A stretch of DNA of 64,000 nt from Streptomyces sp. HSG2. Its GTDB lineage: Bacteria > Actinomycetota > Actinomycetes > Streptomycetales > Streptomycetaceae. Position numbers and translations under genes: made by a program. The number at the start of each line of letters is the position of its first letter. Positions within the stretch are counted from its first letter, which is position 1. Below the pieces are notes generated by a model. That model was not told the origin of the DNA and made no database searches. It was given only the letters and a program-made list of their open reading frames with translations. Below, in pieces: positions 63,601-64,000 of the stretch. The stretch is from the NCBI RefSeq assembly GCF_016598575.1, contig NZ_CP066801.1, positions 310,001-374,000 on the forward strand, given 5' to 3'.

Positions 63601-63946
63601 CGATACCTTCCGGGACGGGTGGTTGACCGGAGAGGTTATACGTAAAACTTGCGCGATGCCAGTCCCGCCCCGTCCATGCCTCCCGCCTCGGCGTTCACCC
63701 GCCCCCGGCCCACGGGGCGGCGACCCCGCGCGACTCCCCCGGCGAGGCCGCGCAAGGATCGGCCGCGCCGCGCGTCGACACCCCCGCCTGTCCGGACGCA
63801 CGGGGGCGATGGGTGAACCCTCACCCTGAACCTCAGCTTGAGCCCACTTCGAAATAAGGGGCGAATAAGCGCATACTGGTCATGTGCGGCCTTCGTCGCA
63901 CGCGTCCTCAGGGCGGTGGGCCCTGCCTTTCCGAAGGAGACGACTC
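63601..63946. other. Divergent intergenic region with operator-like dyad
   Basis: About 346 nt without a supported gene. It contains the dyad at 63635-63648, and CTCA-GCT-TGAG at 63832-63842, in an AT-enriched stretch before the rightward partial gene. Confidence 0.45.
63635..63648 (-). promoter_or_regulatory. Operator-like palindrome upstream of VOC-add
   Basis: A 14-bp near-palindrome GTTATACGTAAAAC (core TACGTA, one symmetric mismatch pair) about 35 nt upstream of the VOC start, in an AT-rich patch overlapping a likely -10. Confidence 0.5.
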
Positions 63947-64000
63947 ATGGCCAACGTCTCGCACTCCAAGGGAGATCTCTCCAACCATCCCGACGCCCGC
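63947..64000 (+). CDS. Start of an unidentified (possibly SPW-repeat membrane) protein, 3' end outside window
   Basis: Only 18 codons are visible, from ATG 63947 with GAAGGAG 7 nt upstream: MANVSHSKGDLSNHPDAR. The opening resembles the N-terminus of streptomycete SPW-repeat membrane proteins, but this is a weak guess from a short stretch. Confidence 0.5.
   Translation, partial: MANVSHSKGDLSNHPDAR

Overview
The window is very GC-rich actinobacterial DNA. Codons are strongly third-position G/C, GTG and TTG starts are common, and several genes belong to streptomycete families: the snapalysin/LysR pair, Methyltransf_19 (DUF574) proteins, a streptophobe-like membrane protein, PopR, and a GlgE-TreS-Mak-GlgB cluster. 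It is most likely chromosomal DNA of a Streptomyces species or a very close relative. No rRNA, tRNA or CRISPR array was seen.

Layout. Positions 1-3000 hold the end of a prenylindole-type cluster: the C-terminus of a cytochrome P450, a DMATS-type aromatic prenyltransferase and a flavin monooxygenase, the last two facing each other across a 17-bp terminator. Positions 3-25 kb are mixed housekeeping and stress genes: pyruvate carboxylase, a lipoprotein L,D-transpeptidase, a universal stress protein, KatG, a STAS protein, two Methyltransf_19 paralogues, phosphoglucomutase, the divergent snpR-like/snpA pair, a secreted lipase, an F420/PPOX oxidoreductase, three small conserved-looking ORFs, a YciO/Sua5 protein, an ATP-dependent DNA ligase and a two-domain VOC protein. 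Positions 25.7-36.3 kb form an alpha-glucan module. glgX and an ATPase-like regulator gene run leftward. glgE-treS-mak-glgB run rightward as a coupled operon for trehalose to maltose to maltose-1-phosphate to branched glucan.

Positions 36.5-51.7 kb carry an acyl-CoA ligase, an NDH-2-like flavoprotein, a FUSC membrane protein, a SigB/F-type sigma factor with a 143-aa partner ORF, a stand-alone cyclic-nucleotide-binding domain, a KstD-like flavoprotein, AlkB, a second universal stress protein, a membrane pseudokinase, an aldo/keto reductase and RNase H. Positions 51.8-55.1 kb look like a scar. A multiply frameshifted integrase-like pseudogene is followed by an intact ArsR-CDF metal cassette with its own terminator. 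The cassette abuts a 5'-truncated clpP and a clpP with a large internal deletion, while the adjacent popR-type regulator gene is intact and ends in Ala-Ala. Positions 55.2-64 kb hold a second SigB-family sigma factor convergent with an RsbW-like anti-sigma gene (both behind SigB-type promoters), a streptophobe-like protein, an FHA-FHA-ABC exporter, an aldo/keto reductase, a VOC-adenosine deaminase pair, and the first codons of a final ORF.

The most noteworthy points are the decayed clpP locus with intact popR, three matches to the GNNT-N14-16-GGGTAY stress-sigma promoter, five probable leaderless promoters (TAnnnT exactly 6 nt before the start), the pseudokinase, and the sharp coding-strand G-to-C skew change across glgE-treS.
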